Below, in pieces: positions 31,163 through 41,999 of a stretch of 64,000 bases of DNA. The notes beneath the pieces were generated by a model, which did no database searches, had not been told where the DNA came from, and was given only the letters and a program-made list of their open reading frames with translations. The position numbers and the translations under genes are program-made. The stretch comes from Adiantum capillus-veneris (Eukaryota > Streptophyta > Polypodiopsida > Polypodiales > Pteridaceae): NCBI GenBank assembly GCA_014529385.2, contig CM043966.1, positions 105,349,087-105,413,086 of the forward strand. The letters run 5' to 3'. Position 1 is the first letter of the stretch. Every line of letters begins with the position of its first letter.

Positions 31163-31651
31163 ATGCCAGAGGACGTGACAGAAGCGATGCCGAATACCAG
31201 GTCCATGAAGACGGCGATGGAGGAGTTGTTTAAAGTGCGGCAACAGGAAGAGCCAATCGAGGTGGAAAGCGATGAGGCCGAATCTCTGAGTGATTAGGGC
31301 ACCGTGGAGATGGCGGTGGCAGATTTTGACCCTGATGAAGCGGAAACCCAGGTATGGTCAAAGCGTATCGGTCTTTATGAATTTGAATGTCTACCATGGG
31401 ATACATGGGAAGAAAATGAATTTGTCGAGCAACAGTGGAATATGATAAAGGAAAGTGATGGAATGATTACAACGGATGTGCGTTTGACACCAAAGCTGGT
31501 GTCCAAAGTCTTCAAGGTTCCCTGTCTAACTGTGTCGGCTAAGACAAGGAAGCTGACCGATTGCACACCAATTTGGTGGCTTGGTGCGATTGAGGTTCCC
31601 AAGGAGATCCATGGAATGCTTGCTTGGATTTTGAACGCATTCCATGAATAA
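31163..31651 (+). pseudogene. ORF downstream of element O pol, unknown domain
   Basis: It starts at an ATG at 31163 (MPEDVTEAMPNTRSMK), with one TAG near 31295, and runs to 31651 in one frame. The region WDTWEENEFVEQQWNMIKES, then ITTDVRLTPKLVSKVFKVP, resembles the N-terminal domain of the ORF at 3356-3720 (VVITKEIVIETLKLP), with similar spacing. The nucleotide sequences are not obviously similar. The role is unknown. It is either an extra ORF of element O between integrase and a missing 3' LTR, or an unrelated gene. Confidence 0.4.
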
Positions 31652-31888
31652 AGATGTCATTAAGGCACAGCTAGCTGGGGAAAAACTCCAAGCAGATTGC
31701 ATAAGGGAGTTTGAAGTTGACTGGAACTTAGGTGGCGATTTCAAAACAATCAAGTGCATTATAGGGTGCAAACAAGGGGCAGGACCTCTGTATCCTTGTC
31801 CATTTTGCATCAAGGTCTATAAGGGGAATGCACGCAAGATCTCAATAGTCGATGAAACAGAGGAAGATGCCGTTTACATTGTTTGATT
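31640..31888 (+). CDS. Short ORF with YPCPFC motif, unknown
   Basis: About 80 codons. It contains DWNLGGDFKTIKCIIGCKQG followed by GPLYPCPFCIKVYKG. A 'gDfK...G......YPC.fC' pattern is seen in some large transposon-associated proteins, where the Cys pair may bind zinc. It overlaps the end of the preceding ORF in another frame, so the two could be one frame-broken gene. Confidence in function is low. Confidence 0.35.
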
Positions 31889-32033
31889 GTTTATGTAATT
31901 TTAGAAGTGTACGTTTCGTTCTATGTGTTTAAATACTTCTCCAATTTCATGTGGTTTTAAAATTCAAAAGATTATTTTTTCATGCTTTTAGCGGCTCTTT
32001 TCCACCATGTGAACCCGCCCTTATATGGCCACC

Positions 32034-32040
32034 TATATAA
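32034..32040 (+). promoter_or_regulatory. TATA box upstream of ORF at 32134
   Basis: TATATAA lies 94 bp before the ATG at 32134, with no other ATG between them. This is a plausible core promoter. Confidence 0.5.
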
Positions 32041-32133
32041 GGAGGTAAAAACCACCCCATTCTCAAACACATAACACTCCTTCCCTCACCGAACACCACA
32101 AGATCTACGAAGGCCCCCAAACGCACTTTCACG

Positions 32134-32829
32134 ATGGCAAGGAAAAAACAAACTACAAAGAAGAATCCCAAGACCATTGAGGTGCGCACAACGCTAAAGA
32201 TGCGTGCAAATCGACAACCTGAAGAGCTAGCCGACCGAGATCGAATAGAGACGGACACGTCCAGACACATCCAATGAACGTGCACCGTGGGAAGGGGAGG
32301 ACATTCTAGTGAATCATAGGGTGGGTAGGAAGACATTGCCAGGTGAATGGGCCCGAGGCCATCTGGCCCAGGTCGCCCCACTGTGGCCGGCAAGTCACTG
32401 CCCAGAGGAATGGGTGCTAGGCCTTCTGATCAACACAACGATGATGAGTGTAGTAGTGAAGATGAGAATTATGATGATCCAGATGAAAATGCCCCCCAGC
32501 CACCAGCCAAGCGCCGTCGAAAGTCAAAATTCTATAGGAAGCTGCAAAGAGCAAAGCCACAAGGAGCTCAGAGGCCCCCACAACGTCGACCTCGGAAAAC
32601 AAGACGATTTTGCCAAGCGTTTTTTGAGATCCAGCATTACCAAAAGGCAATAGACCTGCTTATTAGGAAAGCACCTTTTGCATGGACATGTAAGGAAGTG
32701 CTACAAAGCTACAACAAAAGCTTTGGATGTTTGCAATTGCCATCGAATCAATTTAGGAGGTTGCAGAGGCTTATTTGGTTAGTCTCTTTGAAGACACATT
32801 CTTATGTGTTGTCCATGCCAAGTGTGTAA
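32134..32829 (+). pseudogene. Basic protein gene with histone H3-tail-like start, frame-broken
   Basis: The ATG at 32134 gives MARKKQTTKKNPKTIEVRTT, then a TGA at about 32275. In another frame (32347-32829) a reading continues with an acidic patch (DDECSSEDENYDDPDENAPQ), a basic stretch (PPAKRRRKSKFYRKLQRAKP) and a globular segment RRFCQAFFEIQHYQKAIDLL. A polyadenylation-like AATAAA at about 32908 follows. Basic and acidic segments suggest a nuclear protein. The N-terminus shares 7 of the first 10 residues with histone H3. No family was recognised for the rest. It may be a decayed host gene or a transposon-carried gene. Confidence 0.45.
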
Positions 32830-32889
32830 CAATCATGTCCAAGGACATGCAACTTGCACGTCGCCTAAGGCATGATTGATACCTTTGAT

Positions 32890-33470
32890 GTCAAAACCTT
32901 TTTTGTAATAAATAACTTTTGTATTAGAATCAATCTACTTTGGAACCCTTGTACTGGATTCAAGTTTTCTTGAGAACTCAATGTATTTTCACTTTGCGCG
33001 ACAAATACAATCCGTCTCTTTTTGTCCAATTTTATTGTCTATTTTTCTACATTTATTTTGTTCAATGATTGAAGGTGAGATGCTAATCAGCTATACAAAA
33101 GGCTAATCAACTCGCAATCAAAGCTAACAAATTGTTTTGTTTGGCTTGAAATTGTCCATTAGGTAGATATATTGATTTGTATATGCCAAAAACTTGCAAA
33201 GCTTGAGAAATTTGTGCTATCCACAAGACAGCGAGAATTGGCCAAACAGCAGTCTTGCAGGGCCAAATCTCGCTACCTTGTGGACACAATGGAAATTGCA
33301 TGAAATGTCAAATTTAGGGCACAACTTGTTCCAAAAAAGCTATTATATGCAATTTTTTTGACAAAGTTTTTTCAATGTACAAAATCAAATTTCAAACAGT
33401 TTTCTTTGTCACTCAACGTGAACAAAACAGTAAATTTAACTTTGCAAAGATCATGGAGAACAGAGATAAT
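32890..33470. other. Intergenic stretch with a possible small exon
   Basis: Mostly AT-rich. On the plus strand, about 33195-33302, a coiled-coil-like reading (LAKLEKFVLSTRQRELAKQQ) ends in a stop after MEIA. It might be a terminal exon of the preceding gene, but no matching donor was established. Confidence 0.3.
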
Positions 33471-33472
33471 TT

Positions 33473-35099
33473 TCATTTAAAAGCTTGTACATCTTGCTTA
33501 ACGATCTTTGACATGAGGCGCTTTGCAACCTCTCTATGACGTTCTATAGCATTGGGTAGAATGGATGTCAGTATAGAAGCAGCTATAGCTTGGGCACTGT
33601 CAACCCCCAGGGCTTGACAAAGAGCTATGCATGTCATGACCTTGTCGTGGAAGCCAATTCCAAAAGTGGCAATTGCCAGTGATTTTTTCACAAGAATAAT
33701 TACATGGGCTGTTTGAGGGATGGTGGCTAAACATACGAGTTTACTTGCGTCCTTCACCACCCACAAAACAAAATGGCCATTCGGGGAGCAATCCTTGTGA
33801 ATGATGCACATATCTTGCATTGGTAGTTTGCCGATGCAGTGTGCTAGGGCAGCTTGAGGCCCAAACACCGTGCGCTCTCCCACCTTCCGGCTAGCCCAAA
33901 GGTCCATGTCCAAAACATCCTGCAAAATTTTAATTAACCAAAAGCAAAGAAGGAAGGTTGAATTATCAACGTAGAAGATGCTTAGTATTACCTCTTGTTG
34001 CTTATCCTCATCATCCATTGTTGATGTGGCTTCAAGGTTGATAGAGGATTTGCTCTCATCAACCCTACGGGGGCTCAACAAACCAGGAAAATTGGGGCGG
34101 ATAGGATTTTGTTTGGCAGCAAATTTGGCTTGTGTGTCAATTAACTCCTCGTCCGTGACTTTGCTCTACTATGCAGAGCATAGTAGAGCAAAGCAACAAG
34201 AATATGTGCTGTCACTAGTGCAATTGTGTCAGCAACAGAGTCCCCTAATGAAAACAGCTTGTCATCTAGAGCTTCTAGTGTAGGATCAAGGGGGAACTCC
34301 ATCTTGGTGCATATGAGGCTAAGACACTCATCTAGTCGGACACCAAAAGCCTTTTCAAGATCATGTAAGAATAAATACTCCTCATCTTCTATAATTATGC
34401 TGCTGAGACGGCTAATCTCCACTTTGGGAATCGCAGCAGGGTCATGGCACTCAGGGTCGGGCACCTCAGAGGTGCCAGCAATCTGCTCTCTCACTACAAT
34501 TGCTTCTTCCAAGTTATGGGGATATTCGGAAGCTTTCAATCTTTGCTCACTTTGTACATCTATAAGTGCGGCCTTGGGATCTTTACGATCCGCCAGCACC
34601 CCACCCACTACCAAATATGGGATCTCCATCTCCTCCAACGAGGGATCCTCATTGACGAGGAAGAAGAGAGTGGCAATATTGGACCAAAAAGATTGCCCAA
34701 TTTTGCGCTTCTTGAAGGAGTCTACAACTTCCTTTGTCACTTGACGGAAGTGGTTCGCCTCTTTTGCAATCACTTCAAAGCGAGCTAGTCACTTTGAAAA
34801 TGCTGTGTCGCCCTTGTGGATGTAGCGAAGCAGATCACATGGCAACCACAGGATGTGTTGTCTTCAAAGCTCACAACATACTTGAGTATATGTGCATACA
34901 TATACTCTATGATGTCGTGAAAAGTGTCATTGTGGAGTTGCATGGTTTTTTATAAGTCCACTGTGCTGGTAAAGAAGCCAAGATCACTGCGTTCAACATA
35001 TTTGGTGTCCTCTAAGAAAAGAAGTAACCACAAAAGGGGTGTGTGTGTCTCTTTAAACGTTGCTGCATGGGAGGAGGATGCGCTAGCATGTGCTGCCAT
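33473..35099 (-). pseudogene. Two-exon gene of unknown family, decayed
   Basis: The ATG at 35099 (MAAHASASSSHAATFKETHT) follows a GA-rich leader and a TATAAA at 35188-35193 on the minus strand. The reading passes a TAA (near 34950), a frame change (near 34865) and a TGA (near 34791). It then runs through a 200-codon stretch (KIGQSFWSNIATLFFLV; FLHDLEKAFGVRLDECLSL), a frame break at a 15-bp inverted repeat (34160-34192), LSPRRVDESKSS, a 72-bp GT-AG intron (33920-33991) and a last exon with QDMCIIHKDCSPNGHFVLWV ending at 33473. No known domain was recognised. Codon use and the intron indicate a once-real gene of about 500 residues. Confidence 0.55.
33920..33991 (-). other. Intron of the gene at 33473-35099
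   Basis: Minus strand: ...CAACAAGAG|GTAATACTAAG ... AAAATTTTGCAG|GATGTTTTGG. The reading is phase 0 and open on both sides, and the interval is AT-rich, as plant introns usually are. Confidence 0.7.
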
Positions 35100-35187
35100 G
35101 GCTCTCTCTCTCTCTCTCTATGTGTGTGTGTGTGTCTTCTTTTTGTCTCTCTCAAGTGTTGACAGAAAAATAAGAAGCCCCCTCCCC

Positions 35188-35218
35188 TTTATATTCCCCC
35201 CCCCCCCCCCCCCCCCCC
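35188..35218 (-). promoter_or_regulatory. TATA box preceded by a 23-base G run
   Basis: On the minus strand a G homopolymer (35196-35218) is followed directly by AATATAAAGGGG, about 90 bp before the ATG at 35099. The TATA position is suitable for transcription initiation. Confidence 0.55.
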
Positions 35219-35418
35219 TTCGCGCTGCAGAGAAAGACACCATCCCAAAGCTCTTTGATATACATACAAACACACATGAGTGCGCACACAAACACCCAAA
35301 CAAACTCTAAAAAAATTAATCAATGAAGGTGATACTATAATGACAATTTTTTTTTGAATTTCCATTAAATAGAAGGCTTACAACGTGGCATTAGAGCCGG
35401 TTACATTGATCTATCAAA

Positions 35419-36694
35419 TCAACTTAAATACAGTGCGCCGCCAACCCTCCACTCCTCTTGCACTTTCATGGCTGCCTCCATCTGCCTACCAATCTGAAAC
35501 AACAAAAATGCTTTTAATAAGACTAACAATTGGCACATGTAGACAACATATAAACTAAACTGATCTTTTGTCAATTGAGACGAAAGTAAGCATCTTTGAT
35601 TTCTTTGTAGCCCAAGATAATCAAGTGTTCCTGTATGTTGGTGAGTGTCCAGTGGTCACTAACTTGCACAATCCTAGAAACACCATTTGACAAAGTAACG
35701 GGCAAATGTCACAAAATTAGCAACACTAGATTGTTCCACCCTTACACATCCAACACTCATAGTGAAAACGTAAGTACAAAGTAGTGTGCACTTTCAAATA
35801 TCGTATTCCTATACCTAAAATGCCCACCTTAGAGTTGTATTTATCTTCTTGGTGCACTCCCTCAACCATTCCCCAGTTATCTCCAAATACCAATTTTAGT
35901 GCTTCATACATGACACAGAATGGCAATGTCTTGAACAGGTGTACAAAAACATGCACGGGGTAGCACCAACTAAGCCCTACTCATCTAGAAGCCTTCCCAA
36001 ATTTTAATGAGGAGCAAATATCAAAAGCATCTTCTCCTTCACTAAGAGAAGTGACCACGCATTTGGTTGTGGCCATTCTGGACTCAGTAATGAAGGTTTG
36101 TCAATAGCAAGGATCTTATCATATCCATCCTCCGGGGCTGGCACTACATACGTGTGTGAGTAGGAGAAGATTCTGCATTACAACAGAATCGAAGGTGGTG
36201 AGTTGGGAAGCATCATAGGACCAATGTCCGCATGAAGAGCGTTAAAGGTTCCTGTGAGACTCTTGATTGGTTGTTCCTCAACAAGGTCGGATGGGAATAT
36301 ATCTATGAAAACACCAAAAACTATTAAATAAAAAACAAATAACAAGGGGTCACAGTCAGCAACCAACAATGTTTTACGACTTACAATGTATTGGGAAATC
36401 TCTTGAGCTTCCATTCCTCAAGCGCATGGAATGCCAAGAGTAAACGTGTTGAACAATGGCCACTGTGCCATTGACTCTATGGTTTTTGAAACCGAGAATT
36501 CTCCCCTTCCATTGTTCATCAAGGCTGCCAAGGTTTCGAACTCGATGAGGCCCGATAGCTACAGGTTGCATGAAGATCCAAGATCCTTTAAAAAACACCT
36601 ACAACACGCATTCCTCATTAGAATACCTAGTGTTATGCAAGCAAACCTCATGTATCTCATCCTTTGGCTTCCTTGCAGTGGAGTGGGTTGACAT
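35419..36694 (-). pseudogene. BAH-like domain gene, spliced, with in-frame stops
   Basis: The ATG at 36694 (MSTHSTARKPKDEIHE) lies downstream of a CT-rich leader. The reading continues through a TAG (36599-36601; alternatively a 48-bp intron) into FKGSWIFMQPVAIGPHRV, QWKGRILGFKNHRVNGTVAI and, after an 82-bp intron (36303-36384), YIFPSDLVEEQPIKSLTGTF. The order, 'GrI..f....v.V....' followed by 'iFpSD.vee.pi.Sl.G', fits a bromo-adjacent homology fold, a chromatin-reading module. A TAA (36178-36180) and frame changes follow. Later exon-like segments include FCVMYEALKLVFGDNWGMVE (35870) and a last one ending VGGALYLS at 35419. Confidence 0.5.
36303..36384 (-). other. Intron of the BAH-like gene
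   Basis: Minus strand: CCAATACATT|GTAAGTCGTAAAAC ... GGTGTTTTCATAG|ATATATTCCC, 82 bp and AT-rich. Splicing forms a TAT codon and joins two open readings of one domain. Confidence 0.7.
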
Positions 36695-36797
36695 GGTAGC
36701 ACCAGAAGAAGAAGAGTTGGGGTGTTAGAGAGAGAGAGAGGCCTGCTGTTTCAAGAATGAAATGAGAAGGAATGGTTGAATGGGAAACAAAGGGGAT

Positions 36798-36997
36798 AAG
36801 AAGTAGTTCAAATGGATGGTGTGGATGAAAGGGGGAGACAGGTCATGCAGCTATGGAAAGCTTCCATTTGTGATGCAGCTATGGAAAGCTTGGCGGGAGG
36901 AGGAGAAGTGGCTAATCGGGAGCAAGGGGAGAAGAAGTAGTTCAAAAGGATGGTGTGGATGAAAGGAGGGACAAGTGGTGCAGCAATGGAAAGCTTC
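36798..36997. repeat. Direct duplication upstream of the BAH-like gene
   Basis: The block AAGAAGTAGTTCAAA...GGATGGTGTGGATGAAAG followed by ATGGAAAGCTT occurs at 36798 and again at 36932 (offset 134 bp). ATGGAAAGCTT appears three times in the interval. The repeat lies in the presumed upstream region of the minus-strand gene. Confidence 0.7.
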
Positions 36998-37195
36998 CTC
37001 ATGTGCTACATCTATGGAAATCTTGGAGGCAGAAGAAGAAAGAGAAGAGAGAAGAGGTAGAATAGAGGGTATTGCTGAGAAATACAGATTTGGTCAAAGA
37101 AAATAGTTTTTTGACCATGTATTTGGCTAGGAGAGATTTTGGAGAGTGAAAAGTGAGATTTAGAGATTTAAAAAAAAAAAAGAAATTTTAGGGTT

Positions 37196-37196
<1 letters not shown>

Positions 37197-37239
<43 letters not shown>
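37197..37239. repeat. 43-base C homopolymer
   Basis: An unbroken run of C preceded by TTTTAGGGTTA and followed by TTCCCCCCC. It is the longest homopolymer in the window. The length may be uncertain because of sequencing. Confidence 0.9.
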
Positions 37240-37427
37240 TTCCCCCCCTTCTCTCTCTTTCTAGGGGACAAAGCTATAATGAGGGGAACAAATAGACCCC
37301 CATGCCCCCGACTACCCTACCTTTTGAGAGGGTATAACTGTGGCCACCACCCTCTTCCTATTGGTCCATGCTTAATCACCCCTTAAGCTAAAGGGCCCTT
37401 TTGGGATTCATATTTTTCCTAATGAGG

Positions 37428-38340
37428 ATGCCAAGCAAGGGCAACAAAGGGCACAAATTGAGTGGAGAAGGGGAAGACGACCAGCTATGCATTATCCAAC
37501 GGGTCTTGAGAGCCTACCAACATTCACAAGCTTAAGATGGCTACACAACCAATTGAAAAGCACACAACACTGTGATGCACAAGTGACTGAGGAGGAGTGG
37601 AGTACCCTCTTGAGGTTGCGTGACCAAGGTAAGTTTGCAACGTAAAAATCGTGGCTTTCTAGATGTTTGGACTGCCACTCATAATCTTTGCTGGTTGTAG
37701 TGTAAGTCATACACGGCAGCGTGGTGTAAAGGTCAACATTTTAGGATGGAGCGGATCGACAAAAAGCGTTTTAAACAAGATTGTGAATCATGGCAAAATT
37801 CGAACAATCTAGTCGATGACGGTCCTCTAGTGCAGGTCCTGTGGTGGCACAAGAGATTTTGATGGGTTATAGATTATTTTTTGTGGATTTGTTCAACGTG
37901 CAATGGTTTAAGATAAACATGGAGGGTCTCAATGCTATTGTGCGCAGAGGAGATTCAGGTTTCCTTGAGGTGGACTCAACCAAAAAATGGACCGACCTTC
38001 GAGACACTTTCTTACTACCTAAGCATTGTGAACAAGTAAGTCTGTAAATATTTAAAATCCAACTTTAGAGGATTGATGGTCTTGAAGCACTCATGTAAGT
38101 TATGTGGCTCTTGCAGGTGATATTTCATCCTACAAAGTCTGCACCAAAATAGTGGTATGTCATAGAGGTAGCCTTCATAGTGCACGGATATATATATGAG
38201 GGCTACAATGTGCCAATCACAGTGGCATGGAGGAGATAGGAGAGGATGTTGATTTGGAAGACACTGAGGTGGTGCCAGAAGAGCGTGGCACTACTACTCT
38301 CTATGTTATACATGCGGAGGACCTACAAAATGAAACGTAG
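37428..38340 (+). pseudogene. DUF4216-like transposase-associated gene, spliced and decayed
   Basis: It starts at an ATG at 37428 (MPSKGNKGHKLSGEGEDDQ). A GTAAGT donor follows at 37629, and further readings are HFRMERIDKKRFKQD and FFVDLFNVQWFKINMEG, then FLEVDSTKKWTDLRDTFLLP and KHCEQ|VIFHPTKSAP across an 81-bp intron (38036-38116), ending WYVIEVAFIVHG. The pattern 'vdLFnvqWfk ... FlLpkhceQViF.p ... WyVie' matches the C-terminal DUF4216 module found with En/Spm (CACTA) transposases in plants. Stops (TAG/TAA) and a frame change near 37860 indicate decay. No Tnp2 transposase core or CACTA termini were found nearby. Confidence 0.5.
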
Positions 38341-39782
38341 GACATATGTCTAAACGGAGAGCTCTATATAGACATAGGGGATGAGAGAGAGACCTCTTAA
38401 AGCCATAAATGTTGTATCTAAGAAATTTTGCTCCTTTTTATAATATATATTGTATTCACGTGGAGTTTTGTCCATTCTTGTCTCTATGCTATACTTGTGA
38501 AATTTAAATTCTGATTAATCAAATTATGACTTGTTCATATTTTATTCTTCATCATAGTGTGAAATAAAAATATTCACCTCACTTTTCACACTTTTGATGC
38601 ATGGAAAGAAAAGCAATAATGTACATATTGTGATATATGTTAAAGCGGATACTGTGATTGCTATCATGTACATACCTATCCGGGGAATCGTGGCCCTAGA
38701 TGTGGCACCTTTGCGTGCTTTCCCAGTTGATAAGATGTCTAATTTGGTTTTACATTGTACATATTCCAAGTGTTTCATGGTGGCACACTCATCTCGCCTA
38801 TGAAGACTGATGCGGGCAAAACTGCTTTGAAAATAGCAGCTAACAGTCGCCATTGCAGAATTGCATGGAAAGTGACCCAAAATGGTATATTGATAAAAAT
38901 TGATGCATATCTATGCTTTTTATGCTTATTTAAGTGACCCCACAAATTTAGGGATTTTTTTGACTCACTTTGGAATTGTTCGCATAAAAAATGGCATATA
39001 AAAAATGAGCTGAAAGTGACCTAGTTTTGGTCCAAAGTGGCAAAATGTCCCACATCAGATCATATTTCCAAGGGTAAGAGAGAGGGATTCTTTTTACCGA
39101 AAAAACCTGAAATTTTTCTCTATAGCGAAATTGCTTCCATTGTTGCTCATTCTATGTGTAGGGCAGTCCCTGCTCTTCGCAATCTTGTATCTGAGCACAT
39201 GAGGGAGTGAATGAGGGTTTCCCCTTATCAAAATGGTGTGTAGAATTCAATATATAAGATCTTAAATCTTTGAAAAATCAAAAAATGGTCGCCATTAAGG
39301 TGGAAGCTTGAGTATTCCTTTCAACTGTTTGAAGTTATGACTATGTGATTAGGGGCGAGGCTACATGTTTCCATGAAAGAGGTTTGGGTTTTGAATGAAA
39401 GTTGAAGTTTTGTGGATGGAAGTTTAGTGTTCTTAATTTCCCTTTTTAAGTAAAATTGGATGTGAATTGGTGATCCTTTCATCATGACCTCGTCCTACGA
39501 AAACAAGCAATTTCCAAGGATAATAGGGGAGAGGCCCTTGTGACTGTCTTGTCTCACGAATGCTCTTAGAATTTAAACCATCTCTAGGAAGGTGGTTGGT
39601 GAATCTCCATAAACTCTCTTTCACAAAGTTTTTGTGACTATCATCACAAACTCTCACAGCAAGAGGTTTTGCACCTTCCCATATTAACCGCACACATTCC
39701 GACAACGTGCAAAGACAGCGGCAATGCGTGAGAAGGAGAAACCCAAGGGATGGACCGTGGAAAACTTAATGTACCACATACA
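38341..39782. other. Intergenic stretch without a recognised gene
   Basis: AT-rich. A minus-strand 90-codon ORF (39433-39705, with CDDSHKNFVKESLWRFTNHL) has plausible protein composition but no motif I recognise. Nothing else stands out. Confidence 0.4.
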
Positions 39783-41999
39783 TGCACAAGGGGGGGGGGG
39801 GATTGAAAGATTTAGCTAAACGTATAGCTAGGGGTAGCCCCCTAATAATATCCCCTTCTCAAATGTAAGAATGGGGGACAATATATAAGTCACTTGAGAG
39901 GGAAGGGGGAAGGAGAAGGACATGAAATAGATATTTATTGGAAGGACATGCAGATATATTCTCTCTATGGAGTCTATTAATATCCTATATCATCATTGAT
40001 ATATATAGATAGATAGATATAGAGTTTTCTAATTACATCAAATGCCAAATTACTTACACAATACTCGTACTTCCCATCTTATGTCAATTGAAATTAGTCT
40101 TTAATATTAGAAGACCTAAAACTTTTTCACACTAATCAACTCAAATGATTCATCAATGGTTATAGTAATGATACTTCCTCTCTGTTGTTCTCTCTAATAG
40201 ATTAGGGTTACTTGAGGCTAGGGGCTAGGGATAAGGAGAATCCCAATCAAGGTATATTGACATAGAAGAATGCTAAGAAACCACAAAAGAGAGTTTAATA
40301 CACAACAAATTCAACCATAGTGTGTTATCAAATAGCCATTCCAAGCCTTATTTGTTAGATAAGGGTATAACAAACGTTTTTACCATTGTGTTTATAAGCA
40401 TATGAAGGAGGGCCATAACTACCATATACTAGTCCCAACCGTACTCCACCCAACCATAATCCTCTTATTGGCCTAGCCTACCCTTAGAAGACCCTTGAAC
40501 TGCTCATGCTTAGCCAACCGTGACATGGTCGTGCCCACTTTTTCCTAACATTATCCTAACATCTGGCTTCACACCGTATGATACACCTGCTCACATCTGC
40601 GTGGTTAACCATTTCTTTTGGGGCGAGCAATAGGAGGGGCACAACATATATTGGTCAATCAGTCATGTATACTAGGATGAGAAAGAAAAAATTCTCATTG
40701 CGCACATGCTCAAGCTTTGCTCCCAAGTCTTTTTCCATCACTTCCTTAAGAAATGGAATTAGATTGATGGTGATTCAAAGGACCATGCCATTGAGCTCCT
40801 TCATTAGAGGATCCTTGTGCTAGAGTAGAGGACTGCTTTTCCAACAAATAAGTGATCACAAGGATGTGTGAGTGTTGTAATCATAACCACTCAAAATTCA
40901 TGAAGCGCTAGGGACTGGAAAATGTTTTTTTAAAACTTTTTTTGTTCTCCTTGTTAATGTCTTCTTTTAACTCCTTCTTTGACAATGTTATCCCACAATT
41001 AGGCAATTCATTTGTGCTAATTAAGGAGCACTTAAGTAAATTTTGTTTGACATGGATGAATTCATAATAACCATTATTCTCTAGTGACCTTTGTGTACCA
41101 AATGATGTAGGTATTCCTTCTTAACTAACCCTAGGTCACAAGCAAACAAGGATCAAACTTAGTTGGATGACCTCACATAATATTTTTGACAATCTTCATG
41201 CTAAATTTTGCGAGCTCTTCAATTGGTGTGAAATTATGGTTAAGTTAAAACAACATCGGGAAAAAATCCATCTAATACATTGGAAGATGACAACCAACAA
41301 AATAATTAAATACTAAGGAGTCATGAATAGGCTAAATGAAAAGAAATGTTGAAGAGCATTGGAAGAAAGAAGAAAAAGAGTAGTTGATAAAGCAAAGAAA
41401 TTGCACTTAAGAGTGACCACAAAAAGAGAGAAGAATTGCTACAAAAACTAGATGAGAAAGCCACAATGGTAAAAGGTCTACAAGAGAATCTCGGAGAAGA
41501 ATTCAAAGAAAAGATGAGGGGTGATAGAATTTGTGGGTACTCATAGCCATAAAAGCTCTCAATAGCAGTTGTGATAGTGATGCTAACATTGATGCTACAA
41601 ATCCTTATTTAAACTTAAGCAAGTATTGATCCCTAGTAGTGAAAAAATATGGGGGTGTAAATGATTAGACCTAATCTACCATAGGTTAGGTTCATGTGAA
41701 CCCAACAATGGGCTGAACCCGTTGCACCTACCTCCATGCTCCTTCTTCACAAAAGGTGGAGGAAAAAATCAATGATGGTAGCAACAAGAACCTAGAAGTA
41801 AACTTGCACCCTCAGATTTTCAATCAACCCATGTTGTTCGCACTTCACACTAAAAAGCGAGTGGTAATCCTAGTTTTTTGAGGGGAGAGGGGCCTTCGTG
41901 GATCTGGAGACACGCTATTTTGTTTTAAACCAATGAAATGAGCCAATGTGGAGAGTGAAGGTCTTCCACCAACTCATGTGAACTAGGCCATACTTCACA
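39783..41999. repeat. Long direct repeat R, copy 1
   Basis: It begins TGCACAAG plus a 12-base G run and ends CATACTTCACA. It is highly similar to 46380-49421 but lacks the internal tandem duplication and about 480 bp near 41520. It includes a Lys/Glu-rich reading (KMRG-like) and a conserved terminal reading with NNGLNPLHLPPG in the other copy. The TG...CA ends suggest an LTR, but no target duplication or primer site was found. Confidence 0.7.

Noticed and set aside
31980-32393. 137-codon minus-strand ORF with hydrophobic segments
   Set aside because: Antisense to the TATA box and the start of the plus-strand ORF at 32134; no motif.
31103-33000. 3' LTR of element O
   Set aside because: No sequence matching 6435-7400 was seen downstream of the O integrase.
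40578-40823. Short ORF in repeat R copy 1
   Set aside because: Not open in the homologous part of copy 2, so not under coding constraint.
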